NCBI GenBank assembly: GCA_025800395.1
Contig: JAOXRU010000503.1
Span: 1-64,000, forward strand
Reading direction: 5' to 3'
DNA length: 64,000 nucleotides
Source: Flavobacteriaceae bacterium
GTDB taxonomy: Bacteria > Bacteroidota > Bacteroidia > Flavobacteriales > Flavobacteriaceae
Below the pieces are notes generated by a model. The model was given only the letters and a program-made list of their open reading frames with translations, was not told the origin of the DNA and made no database searches. The position numbers and the translations under genes were made by a program. Shown here in pieces: positions 1-7,681 of the stretch (the first letter of the stretch is position 1; each line of letters opens with the position of its first letter).

Positions 1-670
1 GTTTAGATTCCCACCAGTCTAGTTCTGTAATTTTATCTACAGAAATTCCCCAGGCCTCTAAGTGTACCCCAACGCCTAGCGGAAGATAGAAATGGGTTAC
101 TTTATCTTTTAACTGCAGCACGGTTTCATAGTCTAAATGATCGTAATGGTCATGCGATATTAAAACAGCATCTATAGGGGGTAAATCTGCTATTTCAATA
201 GGATTATTTTTATTAAACCTCTTGCCTCCTAACCAAGGATGTGGTGCAGCTACTTTGCTAAACACTGGGTCTAAAAGAATATTCTTATCATTAATCTGTA
301 ACCAAAAACTCGAATGGCCTAACCATAATAGTCGGGGCTCTGAATCACTAGAACTATAAGAAGATGCCTGTAAAGAAGGAACAGAGATATCTTTTTTAGG
401 TCTACCTTCTTCTACCTTTGTGAAAAAGAATTTTCTAGCTATAGTAAGGGTTTCAGAAAAACTAGGATTTAAGTTTACTGCTTGTGAGTTTTTAAATGTT
501 CTATCTGTAAATTGGGGAGATTGTTTGTATGTTTTTCTTCTTTCTTCATCCACATCTCCGCCAAAAGATGGATAAAAACTAACAAATAAAATAGAACTCC
601 CAATTAAAATTAGGAGTATCCCAAGTAGCCAAAGTACCATACGTTTAAGAAATTTGATCGTTTTTTTCAC
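1..670 (-). CDS. MBL-fold metal-dependent hydrolase (NAPE-PLD/UlaG-like), partial
   Basis: The gene is not in the ORF track because its 3' end lies outside the window; I translated it from the reverse strand. About 223 residues are visible. A short basic N-terminus (MKKTIKFLKR) leads into one hydrophobic segment, so the protein is probably membrane-anchored with its catalytic domain outside the cytoplasm. Then come WLGHSSFWL, ILLDPVF and the metal-binding motif SHDHYDHLD (HxHxDH), the signature of the metallo-beta-lactamase fold. The order WLGH-DP-HxHxDH fits the broad N-acyl-phosphatidylethanolamine phospholipase D/UlaG-like branch, but the substrate cannot be told. An in-frame stop lies just upstream of the GTG at 670; ATG at 640 is the alternative start. 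Family is confident, function is not. Confidence 0.85.
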   Translation of the reverse strand, partial: MKKTIKFLKRMVLWLLGILLILIGSSILFVSFYPSFGGDVDEERRKTYKQSPQFTDRTFKNSQAVNLNPSFSETLTIARKFFFTKVEEGRPKKDISVPSLQASSYSSSDSEPRLLWLGHSSFWLQINDKNILLDPVFSKVAAPHPWLGGKRFNKNNPIEIADLPPIDAVLISHDHYDHLDYETVLQLKDKVTHFYLPLGVGVHLEAWGISVDKITELDWWESK

Positions 671-786
671 CCTTTTGAAATATTAAAAATCACCTTCTGG
701 ATCGAAAGGTAAAAATGCGGAATTATTTAGAATTAGAATTACACAAAATGCCGAAATACTACCAATTTTTGGATTTTTTTGTTTCT

Positions 787-1842
787 CTATCTTTTAATTA
801 AATAAATATATACTGGAAAATGATCCGAAAAACCTCCAGTATAGGAGCCACCAGCATAGCTGCGCCAAGGGTAATTTTTAAAACGACCGCGTTTGGTCAG
901 TAGAAAATCTGGAGCATAAACTCCTGCGGTATAGTATACAAGGCCAGAATCGTTGTAGGGTAAAAGGGTGTTGGTCATATACAACTGATCAAACAAATGC
1001 CACTGATCTCCATATGCCAAAGAACCAATTCCTTTTTTATACATTTTTTCCATAGGATTGTACAAAAACGGAATACTATCTTTTTGAATTTCGGATCTCG
1101 TACGAAGGGTTTTTTTAAAACTCTTATCCGTTGGATTATCATTAAAATCGCCCATGCCGATTATTTTTGCATCTGGTTTTAGCCTGCGTATAGAATCGAT
1201 AATACGCATATTGAGCAAGGCGGCTTTCTGCCTGTGTGGTGCAGTTAGTGCCTCACCGCCACGTCGAGATGGCCAATGGTTTACTATAAAGTGCAAAGGA
1301 TCCCCATCCATATAGCCACTCACTACCATTTGAAGGCGTGTTTGTTTGGTATGTCCGTCTTCATTGTGCAAAAACAGTCGGTAATATTTTACCGTTCCGG
1401 GTATAAAAACCCCTTCTTTATACAGCAATGCCACATCGATACCTCTAGCATCTGGAGAATCTTTGTGTATAAATCTATAGTATTGTCCGCGTATCAGACG
1501 CTGTTGGCTAAGGTCTTTCAATACCGATTTGTTTTCAATTTCTGCAAGTCCCAAGATATCCGGACCCGAAAAATTGTCTTTTGGACCGATATTCGCAATC
1601 ACTCTGGCCAATTGATGTAGTTTGTGATAGTATCTTCCTTTGTTCCATTGGTATTTGCCATTTGGAGTGTGGGAATCATCGGCTATATTGGCCTGATCTA
1701 TAGTGTCAAATAAATTTTCTACATTGTAAAAAGCAATCGTACGAAGCTGGGCTTCTCGTTTCTCTTGTGCCGCCAACAAACAACTTCCTAAGGCAAAATA
1801 CAGCAATAAGGGCAAGTACAGAAATGCGAATCGTTTTCTCAT
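787..1842 (-). CDS. Secreted endonuclease/exonuclease/phosphatase family protein
   Basis: A 351-residue protein with an N-terminal signal sequence ending near FALGSC, so it may be a lipoprotein, although the residues after the Cys are not typical of exported Bacteroidota lipoproteins. The mature part has EEP-fold motifs: FYNVENLFD near the N-terminus, GLAEIEN (metal-binding Glu), NHWPSRRGG, GDFNDNP and the C-terminal SDHFPVY (catalytic Asp-His). This family includes extracellular nucleases and phosphodiesterases. In other Flavobacteriaceae such secreted EEP proteins are often found close to DUF5689 lipoproteins and TonB receptors (from memory); here a pair of that kind lies about 12 kb away at 14-18 kb. 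The link is inference. The start is an ATG directly before the signal peptide. Confidence 0.85.
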   Translation of the reverse strand: MRKRFAFLYLPLLLYFALGSCLLAAQEKREAQLRTIAFYNVENLFDTIDQANIADDSHTPNGKYQWNKGRYYHKLHQLARVIANIGPKDNFSGPDILGLAEIENKSVLKDLSQQRLIRGQYYRFIHKDSPDARGIDVALLYKEGVFIPGTVKYYRLFLHNEDGHTKQTRLQMVVSGYMDGDPLHFIVNHWPSRRGGEALTAPHRQKAALLNMRIIDSIRRLKPDAKIIGMGDFNDNPTDKSFKKTLRTRSEIQKDSIPFLYNPMEKMYKKGIGSLAYGDQWHLFDQLYMTNTLLPYNDSGLVYYTAGVYAPDFLLTKRGRFKNYPWRSYAGGSYTGGFSDHFPVYIYLIKR

Positions 1843-1899
1843 AGTTTCCAGCTTTGTGCAAAAATAGCTTGTATCTTCTGTAAACTAGGAAGATACTTC

Positions 1900-2429
1900 T
1901 TATAATATTAGAGCAAAATACATTATTTTCGATAAAATACCTAGTTCGAACCGACGCCATTTGTTTTCTAAGCCTTTTTTTAACCAAAGCAATTGCCCCA
2001 GATGATAATAAGCATGTTCGATGATGGCCTCTATATTTCTGGCGTAGCTTCCGTAGACTGGCTTTACAAATACACTAGTCAATTGCGCCTCCGATAAAAG
2101 AGAAACTTCCTTTGCAAGTGTTGCGCTATCCTTCAAGAGTACTTGGTGTAGCATGTCCCAGTATTGCGGATCGATTTCTGCTGTAATCTGTTTGCTATAC
2201 GCATCTTTGATAGTCAACGCGCCACCTTGCAATACACCCAATACGCCTTCCACATAATAATGATGTGAAAAACCAATTGCAGTATGTTTTTTCCTGTTGG
2301 ACCTGGGCTTGTAGCTTTTTCAAAATCTACCCCCTCCAGAGTTTTACGATAATTGGTATTGGCAATCCAGCTACCATTCAAAAACATCTCTTCTATTCTT
2401 TTAGATAGGTCCAATGCAGTTTTGTTCAT
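1900..2429 (-). pseudogene. DinB-family protein, interrupted by a -1 frameshift
   Basis: Two overlapping reading frames make up one DinB/DUF1572-like four-helix protein of about 176 residues. The first half starts at ATG 2429 (MNKTALDLSKRIEEMFLNG) and the second half runs through SHHYYVEGVLGVLQGG and IIEHAYYHLGQL to the stop at 1900. The His residues in these two segments are the expected metal ligands of the fold. The frames switch at a run of six A (coding strand) that would be seven in an intact gene. The sequence in the zero frame is GGA AAA AAC, a canonical X XXY YYZ slippery heptamer. It could therefore be a pseudogene, a sequencing indel in a homopolymer, or programmed frameshifting. 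The ORF track lists the halves as 1900-2253 and 2214-2669; neither is a complete gene. It is divergent from radA. Confidence 0.75.
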
Positions 2430-2509
2430 AGGGATATAGTTGGAAACTAAAAATAAGCTTTCTTTTTTGTTTACCAAAATACTATCTTCGTACGCAAAGC
2501 AAGGAGAAT

Positions 2510-3874
2510 ATGGCCAAAGTAAAAACCAGTTATTTTTGTCAGCACTGTGGCGCCCAATATGCCAAATGGGTGGGTCAGTGTACGAGTTGTAAAAACTGGA
2601 ATACGGTAACGGAAGAGATCTTGGAAAAACCAGATAAAACATCCTGGCAATCTTCCCCATCTTCCCCAAGCAAAAGAGCCAACAAACCCCTGCGAGTTCG
2701 CGATATAGAAGAGGGCTCCGAAATGCGACTCCATAGTCTGGATGGGGAGCTCAATCGCGTTTTGGGTGGCGGTATAGTGCCTGGTAGTTTGATCTTGCTG
2801 GGTGGCGAACCTGGAATAGGGAAAAGTACTTTGCTGTTACAAATTTCTTTGAAATTACCCTACAAAACATTGTATGTGTCCGGAGAAGAGAGTCAGAAAC
2901 AAATCAAAATGCGCGCAGAGCGTATTCATCCAGATTCCGAAACCTGTTATATCCTTACCGAAACCAAAACGCAAAATATTTTCAAGCAAGTTCAAGAATT
3001 TGAACCGGATATTCTCATCATCGATTCGATACAAACCTTGCATTCCGACCTGATAGAAAGTAGTGCAGGTAGTGTATCTCAGATTAGAGCATGTACGGCC
3101 GAGCTCATGCAATTTGCCAAGGAAACCAATACACCTGTATTGCTCATCGGACATATTACCAAGGACGGGCATATCGCTGGACCAAAAATTCTAGAGCATA
3201 TGGTAGATGTGGTGCTCCAACTAGAGGGGGATCGAAATCATATTTATCGCATCATGAGAGCCCATAAAAATCGTTTTGGCTCCACAGCCGAATTGGGCAT
3301 ATACGAAATGCTAGGCAATGGGATGCGAGAGGTGGCCAATCCATCAGAAATTCTGATTTCGGATAGTGCAGAAGATCTCAGTGGAACTGCTATTGCAGCC
3401 ACTTTGGAAGGGATGCGACCCCTGATGGTGGAAATACAAGCACTAGTAAGCACTGCGGTGTACGGCACCCCACAGCGAACTACTACTGGTTTTAATGCCA
3501 AACGATTGAATATGTTGTTGGCTGTATTGGAAAAACGCGCGGGCTTTCGTTTGGCAGCAAAAGATGTTTTTCTCAATATTACGGGGGGGATTTCTATAGA
3601 AGATCCGGCTTTGGATCTGGCTGTTGTTGCCGCCATCTTGTCCAGCAACGAAGATATGGCCATCGCCAAAGATGTGTGTTTTGCTGCTGAGGTAGGTTTG
3701 GCTGGAGAAATTAGACCGGTAACTCGTGTAGATCAGAGAATATCAGAAGCAGATAAACTTGGTTTTCAGCATATTTTTGTATCTCAACATAGCAAAATAA
3801 CCCTCAAAGACCCTAGTGTACAAGTGCATCCAGTTTCCAAAGTAGAAGAAGTAGTAGAGTGGCTCTTTGCATAA
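2510..3874 (+). CDS. radA: DNA repair protein RadA (Sms)
   Basis: A 454-residue RecA-like ATPase that promotes branch migration during homologous recombination and repair. The N-terminal C4 zinc finger is complete (C10, C13, C24, C27). The Walker A motif GGEPGIGKST is at residues 98-107, followed by VSGEES, the Walker B strand ILIIDSIQT and the RadA-specific KNRFG motif near residue 250. The last 170 residues form the Lon-protease-like domain, which lacks the catalytic Ser-Lys pair in this family. Length is normal. It is divergent from the DinB-like gene with about 80 bases between the starts; a possible -7 box TATCTTCG lies in this gap but matches the consensus imperfectly. The dispersed inverted-repeat element at 3953-4030 lies downstream. 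Confidence 0.98.
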   Translation: MAKVKTSYFCQHCGAQYAKWVGQCTSCKNWNTVTEEILEKPDKTSWQSSPSSPSKRANKPLRVRDIEEGSEMRLHSLDGELNRVLGGGIVPGSLILLGGEPGIGKSTLLLQISLKLPYKTLYVSGEESQKQIKMRAERIHPDSETCYILTETKTQNIFKQVQEFEPDILIIDSIQTLHSDLIESSAGSVSQIRACTAELMQFAKETNTPVLLIGHITKDGHIAGPKILEHMVDVVLQLEGDRNHIYRIMRAHKNRFGSTAELGIYEMLGNGMREVANPSEILISDSAEDLSGTAIAATLEGMRPLMVEIQALVSTAVYGTPQRTTTGFNAKRLNMLLAVLEKRAGFRLAAKDVFLNITGGISIEDPALDLAVVAAILSSNEDMAIAKDVCFAAEVGLAGEIRPVTRVDQRISEADKLGFQHIFVSQHSKITLKDPSVQVHPVSKVEEVVEWLFA

Positions 3875-3952
3875 GGAAAGATGCAAGACAAAAAAAGAGA
3901 CAAGATATGATGTTCTCATTTCTTGCCTCCAGATTCTTTTGTTTTAGCACTT

Positions 3953-4030
3953 ACACCATTTCTATTTTGAAATGCCCTTAAAAGAAAAAAGGGCTATTTA
4001 TTGGGGCGTTTTTAAACTAGAAATGGTATT
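3953..4030. repeat. Dispersed inverted-repeat element, copy 1
   Basis: About 78 bases with near-complementary ends: ACCATTTCTATTTTGAAAT on the left and TTTTTAAACTAGAAATGGT on the right. An inner hairpin is formed by GCCCTT and AAGGGC. The right half (AAAAAAGGGCTATTTATTGGGG...) recurs at 18.4 kb and 54.1 kb. It sits between the convergent radA and tas genes and its right end touches the TAA stop of tas (4032). It contains no ORF. On the minus strand it would fold just after the tas stop, so it may act as a 3'-end element as well as being a repeat. Confidence 0.8.
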
Positions 4031-4031
4031 A

Positions 4032-5069
4032 TTATGGTGCTGGGTTGGGAATTTCGTTATGAATGGCTTGTATTCCTTTCCAAATGTTTTCTCCCAAATC
4101 CAAATCCATACTAGCTATGTTTTCCTTTAGCTGTTCCATAGTGGTTGCACCAATAATATTGCTGGTTACCCATGGTTGTTGGTTTACAAAGGCTAGAGCC
4201 ATTTGTACTACGGAAATATTGTGGGCTGCTGCCAGATCTACATATTTTTGGGTAGCTACTGCCGCGGTTCCCCCATCGTATCTAGAAAATCTAGGAAATA
4301 AGGTAAGGCGTGCGCCTGCTGGTTTTTTACCGCCTAAATATTTGCCACTCAATACCCCAAATGCCAAAGGAGAGTAGGCGAGTAAGCCAATGTTTTCGCG
4401 CATGCTCATCTCAGCTAAGCCTATTTCATAGGTTCTGTTTAAAAGAGAATAAGGGTTTTGAATGCTTATCATTCTTGGTAAATCGTGATTTTTGCTTTCT
4501 TCCAAAAAGCGCATCACGCCCCATGGGGTCTCGTTGGACAGGCCTATATATCTAATTTTACCTTCCTCTATCAAACTTTTTAGGGTTTGCAATACTTGGT
4601 GTATATTGTCTTGCCAAATATCCTTGGCATCTTCTTGGTAACCTCTTTTACCAAAGTAATTGGTATTTCTTTCTGGCCAATGTAACTGGTACAGGTCTAT
4701 ATAGTCGGTTTGCAAACGACGCAAACTGCCTTCAACCGCCTCACGTATGGCCTCTGGTGCAAATCCATTGGTGCGAATATGTGCCGTATAGTCTCCATTT
4801 CCAGCTATTTTACTAGCCAATACAATTTTGTCTCTATGGCCGGTTTTTTTAAACCAAGTGCCAATGATTTCTTCTGTTTTACCATAAGTTTCTGGGCTAG
4901 CAGGAACGGCATACATCTCTGCTGTATCAAAGAAATTAATGCCTTGGTCCAAGGCGTAATCCATTTGTTTGTGTCCTTGGGCTTCGGTATTTTGATTGCC
5001 CCAAGTCATGGTGCCTAGGCATATTTTACTTACTTTAATATTGGTATGTGGCAGTGTGGTATATTTCAT
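4032..5069 (-). CDS. tas: NADP(H)-dependent aldo-keto reductase, Tas family
   Basis: A 345-residue cytosolic TIM-barrel oxidoreductase with the same length and clear collinearity to E. coli Tas: LGTMTWGNQNTEA near the N-terminus, QGINFFDTAEMY containing the catalytic Asp and Tyr, the Lys in LASKIAG, the His in LYQLHWPERN, then IQNPYSLLNRTYEIGLAE and LLAYSPLAFGVLSGKY. The tetrad D-Y-K-H is complete. The natural substrate is not known from sequence. The gene starts three bases after the stop region of the upstream OmpA-family gene at 5073, so the two are probably cotranscribed. The dispersed repeat lies directly behind its stop codon. Confidence 0.92.
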   Translation of the reverse strand: MKYTTLPHTNIKVSKICLGTMTWGNQNTEAQGHKQMDYALDQGINFFDTAEMYAVPASPETYGKTEEIIGTWFKKTGHRDKIVLASKIAGNGDYTAHIRTNGFAPEAIREAVEGSLRRLQTDYIDLYQLHWPERNTNYFGKRGYQEDAKDIWQDNIHQVLQTLKSLIEEGKIRYIGLSNETPWGVMRFLEESKNHDLPRMISIQNPYSLLNRTYEIGLAEMSMRENIGLLAYSPLAFGVLSGKYLGGKKPAGARLTLFPRFSRYDGGTAAVATQKYVDLAAAHNISVVQMALAFVNQQPWVTSNIIGATTMEQLKENIASMDLDLGENIWKGIQAIHNEIPNPAP

Positions 5070-5072
5070 GTC

Positions 5073-6035
5073 TTATTGGTTTAGTAGTTGGTTAATTTCG
5101 TCTAGTTTCGGTTCTAGAATTACTTCTATCCTTCTGTTTTTTGCTTTACCGCTTTCGCTCTCGTTACTGGCTACTGGGGCAAACTCTCCACGACCAGCCG
5201 CGGTGATATTGGAGGCCAATACAGCTTTGTTTTGCTGGAGTATTTGCACTACTGACGTAGCTCTTTTTACAGAAAGATCCCAATTGTTTTGAATAGAACC
5301 ATTGCCGCCATAAGGCACATTGTCGGTATGGCCTTCTATGAGAACAGCGATGTCTGGATTCTCTGCCAACACGCTGGCTAGTTTACCAATAGCCTGCTTT
5401 CCTTCGGGTCCAACTACCCAGCTTCCAGAGCTAAAGAGCAATTTGTTTTCCATAGAAACGTATATTTTTCCATCGCGTTGTTCTACAGTCAGTCCTTTGC
5501 CTTGGTAGTCGAGTAGGGCCTTGGAGATGGCGTTTTTTAATTGGTGCATGGCAGCATCTTTGGTAGCTATGGCTTTCTCTAGTTCTTGTATGCGATTGGC
5601 TTTGCCATCGAGCTCTTTTTTGAGACGATGTAGCTTTTGTTGCTCGGCCAACAAATTGCGCTTTTTGTCCTCCAAAGATTGAAGCAGTTCTCTATTGCGC
5701 TTGGCGTTGGTAGCCATGGCCTGAGAACTGTTCTCTTGCAGGGCACGATACGATTCTTCAAGATGCTGCATATTGCTTTTTACCGCATCGTACTCCATAC
5801 GCTGCTGCTGTTCTTGTTCTACCAAAGTTTCAAATTTACTTCGTAGCCCATTATAATCATTTTCTAGTTGATTGGATTTGGTGTCCAATTCCTGATTTTG
5901 CGTATAGAGCTGCTCTCTTTCCGATAGCAAATCGTTGTATTTGCTTTCCAAATCTTTATAGACTCCCATAGATACACAAGAGACCTGAGAATACAGCAGT
6001 ACGGCCAATCCTATTTTTATACTTGTTTTTTTCAC
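5073..6035 (-). CDS. OmpA-family lipoprotein with coiled-coil stalk
   Basis: A 320-residue protein. The signal peptide ends in a lipobox-like SQVSC, which predicts lipidation. Residues about 25-170 are a long charged heptad-rich coiled coil with many Glu, Gln and Lys. The last 125 residues are an OmpA-like peptidoglycan-binding domain with IEGHTDNVPYGG and the SVKRATSV...RGEFAPVASNES...NRRIEVIL pattern; the Asp and Arg that contact diaminopimelate are present. It probably tethers the outer membrane or a coiled-coil scaffold to peptidoglycan. It lies immediately upstream of tas, with a few bases between them. Confidence 0.9.
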   Translation of the reverse strand: MKKTSIKIGLAVLLYSQVSCVSMGVYKDLESKYNDLLSEREQLYTQNQELDTKSNQLENDYNGLRSKFETLVEQEQQQRMEYDAVKSNMQHLEESYRALQENSSQAMATNAKRNRELLQSLEDKKRNLLAEQQKLHRLKKELDGKANRIQELEKAIATKDAAMHQLKNAISKALLDYQGKGLTVEQRDGKIYVSMENKLLFSSGSWVVGPEGKQAIGKLASVLAENPDIAVLIEGHTDNVPYGGNGSIQNNWDLSVKRATSVVQILQQNKAVLASNITAAGRGEFAPVASNESESGKAKNRRIEVILEPKLDEINQLLNQ

Positions 6036-6072
6036 TTTTATGAGTTTTTTGTTATCCGATATACCTATTATT

Positions 6073-6849
6073 CTATGCTTGATCGAGTGTCACCCCTATA
6101 GGGCAATGATCGCTATGTTTGGCTTCTGGTAGTATATAAGCGCGTTGCATTTGATCTCTCAAATTATCGGCTACCAAACAATAATCGATACGCCAACCTT
6201 TATTGTTGTTGCGCGCATTGGCTCTATAGCTCCACCAAGAATAGTTGTGCGGTTCTTTGTTGAAATGACGGAAACTATCTGTGAAACCACTTTTCATAAA
6301 AGCATCTAGCCAAGCCCGTTCTTCGGGCAAAAATCCAGATACTTTCTTGTTGCGAACCGGATCGTGTATGTCGATGGCTTCATGACAAATATTGTAATCG
6401 CCACAGATCACCAAATTGGGTGCTTCGGTTTTGATGCTGTTGATATAAGTTTGAAAGTCATCCATGTATCGAAACTTGTGTTCCAATCGGGCAGCGTTGG
6501 TTCCCGAAGGCAAATATAAACTCATTACCGAAATGTTTTCAAAATCGAGGCGAAGGTTGCGACCTTCAAAATCCATATAATCCATTCCAGTTCCAAATAC
6601 CACCTTTTTTGGTGCGATTTTTGAAAATATGGCCACACCACTATAACCTTTTTTTTGGGCGGAATACCAATAAAGGTGTTGGTAACCTAGTTGGTCTAGC
6701 TTTTCCATAGCCTCTTGCGGAACTTGTTCTTCCATAGCTTTGATTTCTTGTAGGCAGATTACATCCGGATTGGCGCTTTCCAACCATTCCAAAAATCCTT
6801 TGTTGATTGCGGCGCGGATGCCATTAACATTGTAAGAAATGATATTCAT
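6073..6849 (-). CDS. xth: Exodeoxyribonuclease III
   Basis: An Mg-dependent 3'-5' exonuclease and AP endonuclease of base-excision repair, 258 residues. The N-terminal MNIISYNVNGIRA, CLQEIKA (metal-binding Glu), the catalytic Tyr region LYLPSG, GDYNICHEAIDIHDP, and the C-terminal RIDYCLVADNL and KHSDHCPIG motifs are all present. The ORF track starts at a TTG at 6855; the ATG two codons later gives the usual N-terminus and is preferred. There is no signal peptide, in contrast to the secreted EEP protein at 787-1842, so the two relatives act in different compartments. It is upstream of the OmpA lipoprotein gene on the same strand. Confidence 0.95.
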   Translation of the reverse strand: MNIISYNVNGIRAAINKGFLEWLESANPDVICLQEIKAMEEQVPQEAMEKLDQLGYQHLYWYSAQKKGYSGVAIFSKIAPKKVVFGTGMDYMDFEGRNLRLDFENISVMSLYLPSGTNAARLEHKFRYMDDFQTYINSIKTEAPNLVICGDYNICHEAIDIHDPVRNKKVSGFLPEERAWLDAFMKSGFTDSFRHFNKEPHNYSWWSYRANARNNNKGWRIDYCLVADNLRDQMQRAYILPEAKHSDHCPIGVTLDQA

Positions 6850-6996
6850 TTTCAATTTTTGTTTAAAGATAAATAAATCTGACTATTTTTATCTTCAGAA
6901 ACCAAATATTAGTATTTTGGTTTCAAATGATATTTCTCTGTTGTAGAGGCTTCCTACCAACCAAGCTTTAGTGTTAACAAAAGAAAATGAAAAGAA

Positions 6997-7542
6997 ATGA
7001 AATGTAAACTTGGTGTTTTAAGTGTATTGATGTTGCTGTCCTTTGGTTTACAAGGACAAAATAAAGCCAGAACAGAATTGCCTTGGCAGGATAAGAGACA
7101 CGAGGTGTCCTTCAATATGGGGATGATGTTGCTCAACAAATCGATTGGTTTTCAGTACGAATATTTTTTAAACAACGATACCAGTGTAGGAGGCGGTATC
7201 TATTTCAACGATGATGCGCAAAAAGATAGCGGTAGTTTTGGGCTGCACGGTAGTTTTCGTGCTTATTTTGGAGGACATCGTCGTAGTGGTTTTTTTGCGG
7301 AAGGCTATGGTATGTTTTATCAAGGAAAAGAATCTGGCAGCAATCAGACCGATTTTGTATTGCGTTTGCCCAGATCGTACGAAACCTTTGCTTTTGGACT
7401 TGGCGTCGGCAACAAATGGACGGTTCGTAGCGAACGCATGACTTTCGAAATTTTTGGCGGGGTAGGGCGCAATCTTAGCAAATTGGATTATGTTCCCAAT
7501 TTTAGCTATCGCTTAGGCGCATCCATCGGATTTAGATTGTAG
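6997..7542 (+). CDS. Secreted outer-membrane beta-barrel-like protein
   Basis: A 181-residue protein with a signal peptide (cleavage expected after SFGLQGQ). The mature part is rich in alternating aromatic and Gly residues: strands such as SIGFQYEYFL, SVGGGIYF, SFGLHGSFRAYFGG, GFFAEGYGMFYQG, ETFAFGLGVGNKWTV, FEIFGGVGRN and the C-terminal YRLGASIGFRL. This is the look of an eight-stranded outer-membrane barrel of the DUF3575/OmpW-like kind. I recognise no specific family. It is a single gene, divergent from xth and convergent with glyS. Confidence 0.75.
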   Translation: MKCKLGVLSVLMLLSFGLQGQNKARTELPWQDKRHEVSFNMGMMLLNKSIGFQYEYFLNNDTSVGGGIYFNDDAQKDSGSFGLHGSFRAYFGGHRRSGFFAEGYGMFYQGKESGSNQTDFVLRLPRSYETFAFGLGVGNKWTVRSERMTFEIFGGVGRNLSKLDYVPNFSYRLGASIGFRL

Positions 7543-7623
7543 TCCGTGCCAAGAAAAATGGTGATAGGATAAGAAGTAGGAGATCGTTACTTGTCTTGGC
7601 TTTAGCTAGCTCATATTTAGTAC

Positions 7624-7653
7624 AAAAAAACAGCTAAGCGAGGCCTAGCTGTT
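7624..7653 (-). terminator. Rho-independent terminator of glyS
   Basis: On the minus strand an 8-bp stem AACAGCTA/TAGCTGTT with a 9-base loop is followed by seven T. It lies about 30 bases behind the glyS stop. The plus-strand side has few T, so it mainly serves glyS. Confidence 0.85.
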
Positions 7654-7681
7654 CTTATTCTAATTTCTTATGCGGATCTGT

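Noticed and set aside
1276-1620. Plus-strand ORF of 114 residues
   Set aside because: It lies wholly inside the EEP nuclease gene on the other strand and has no family features; a shadow frame.
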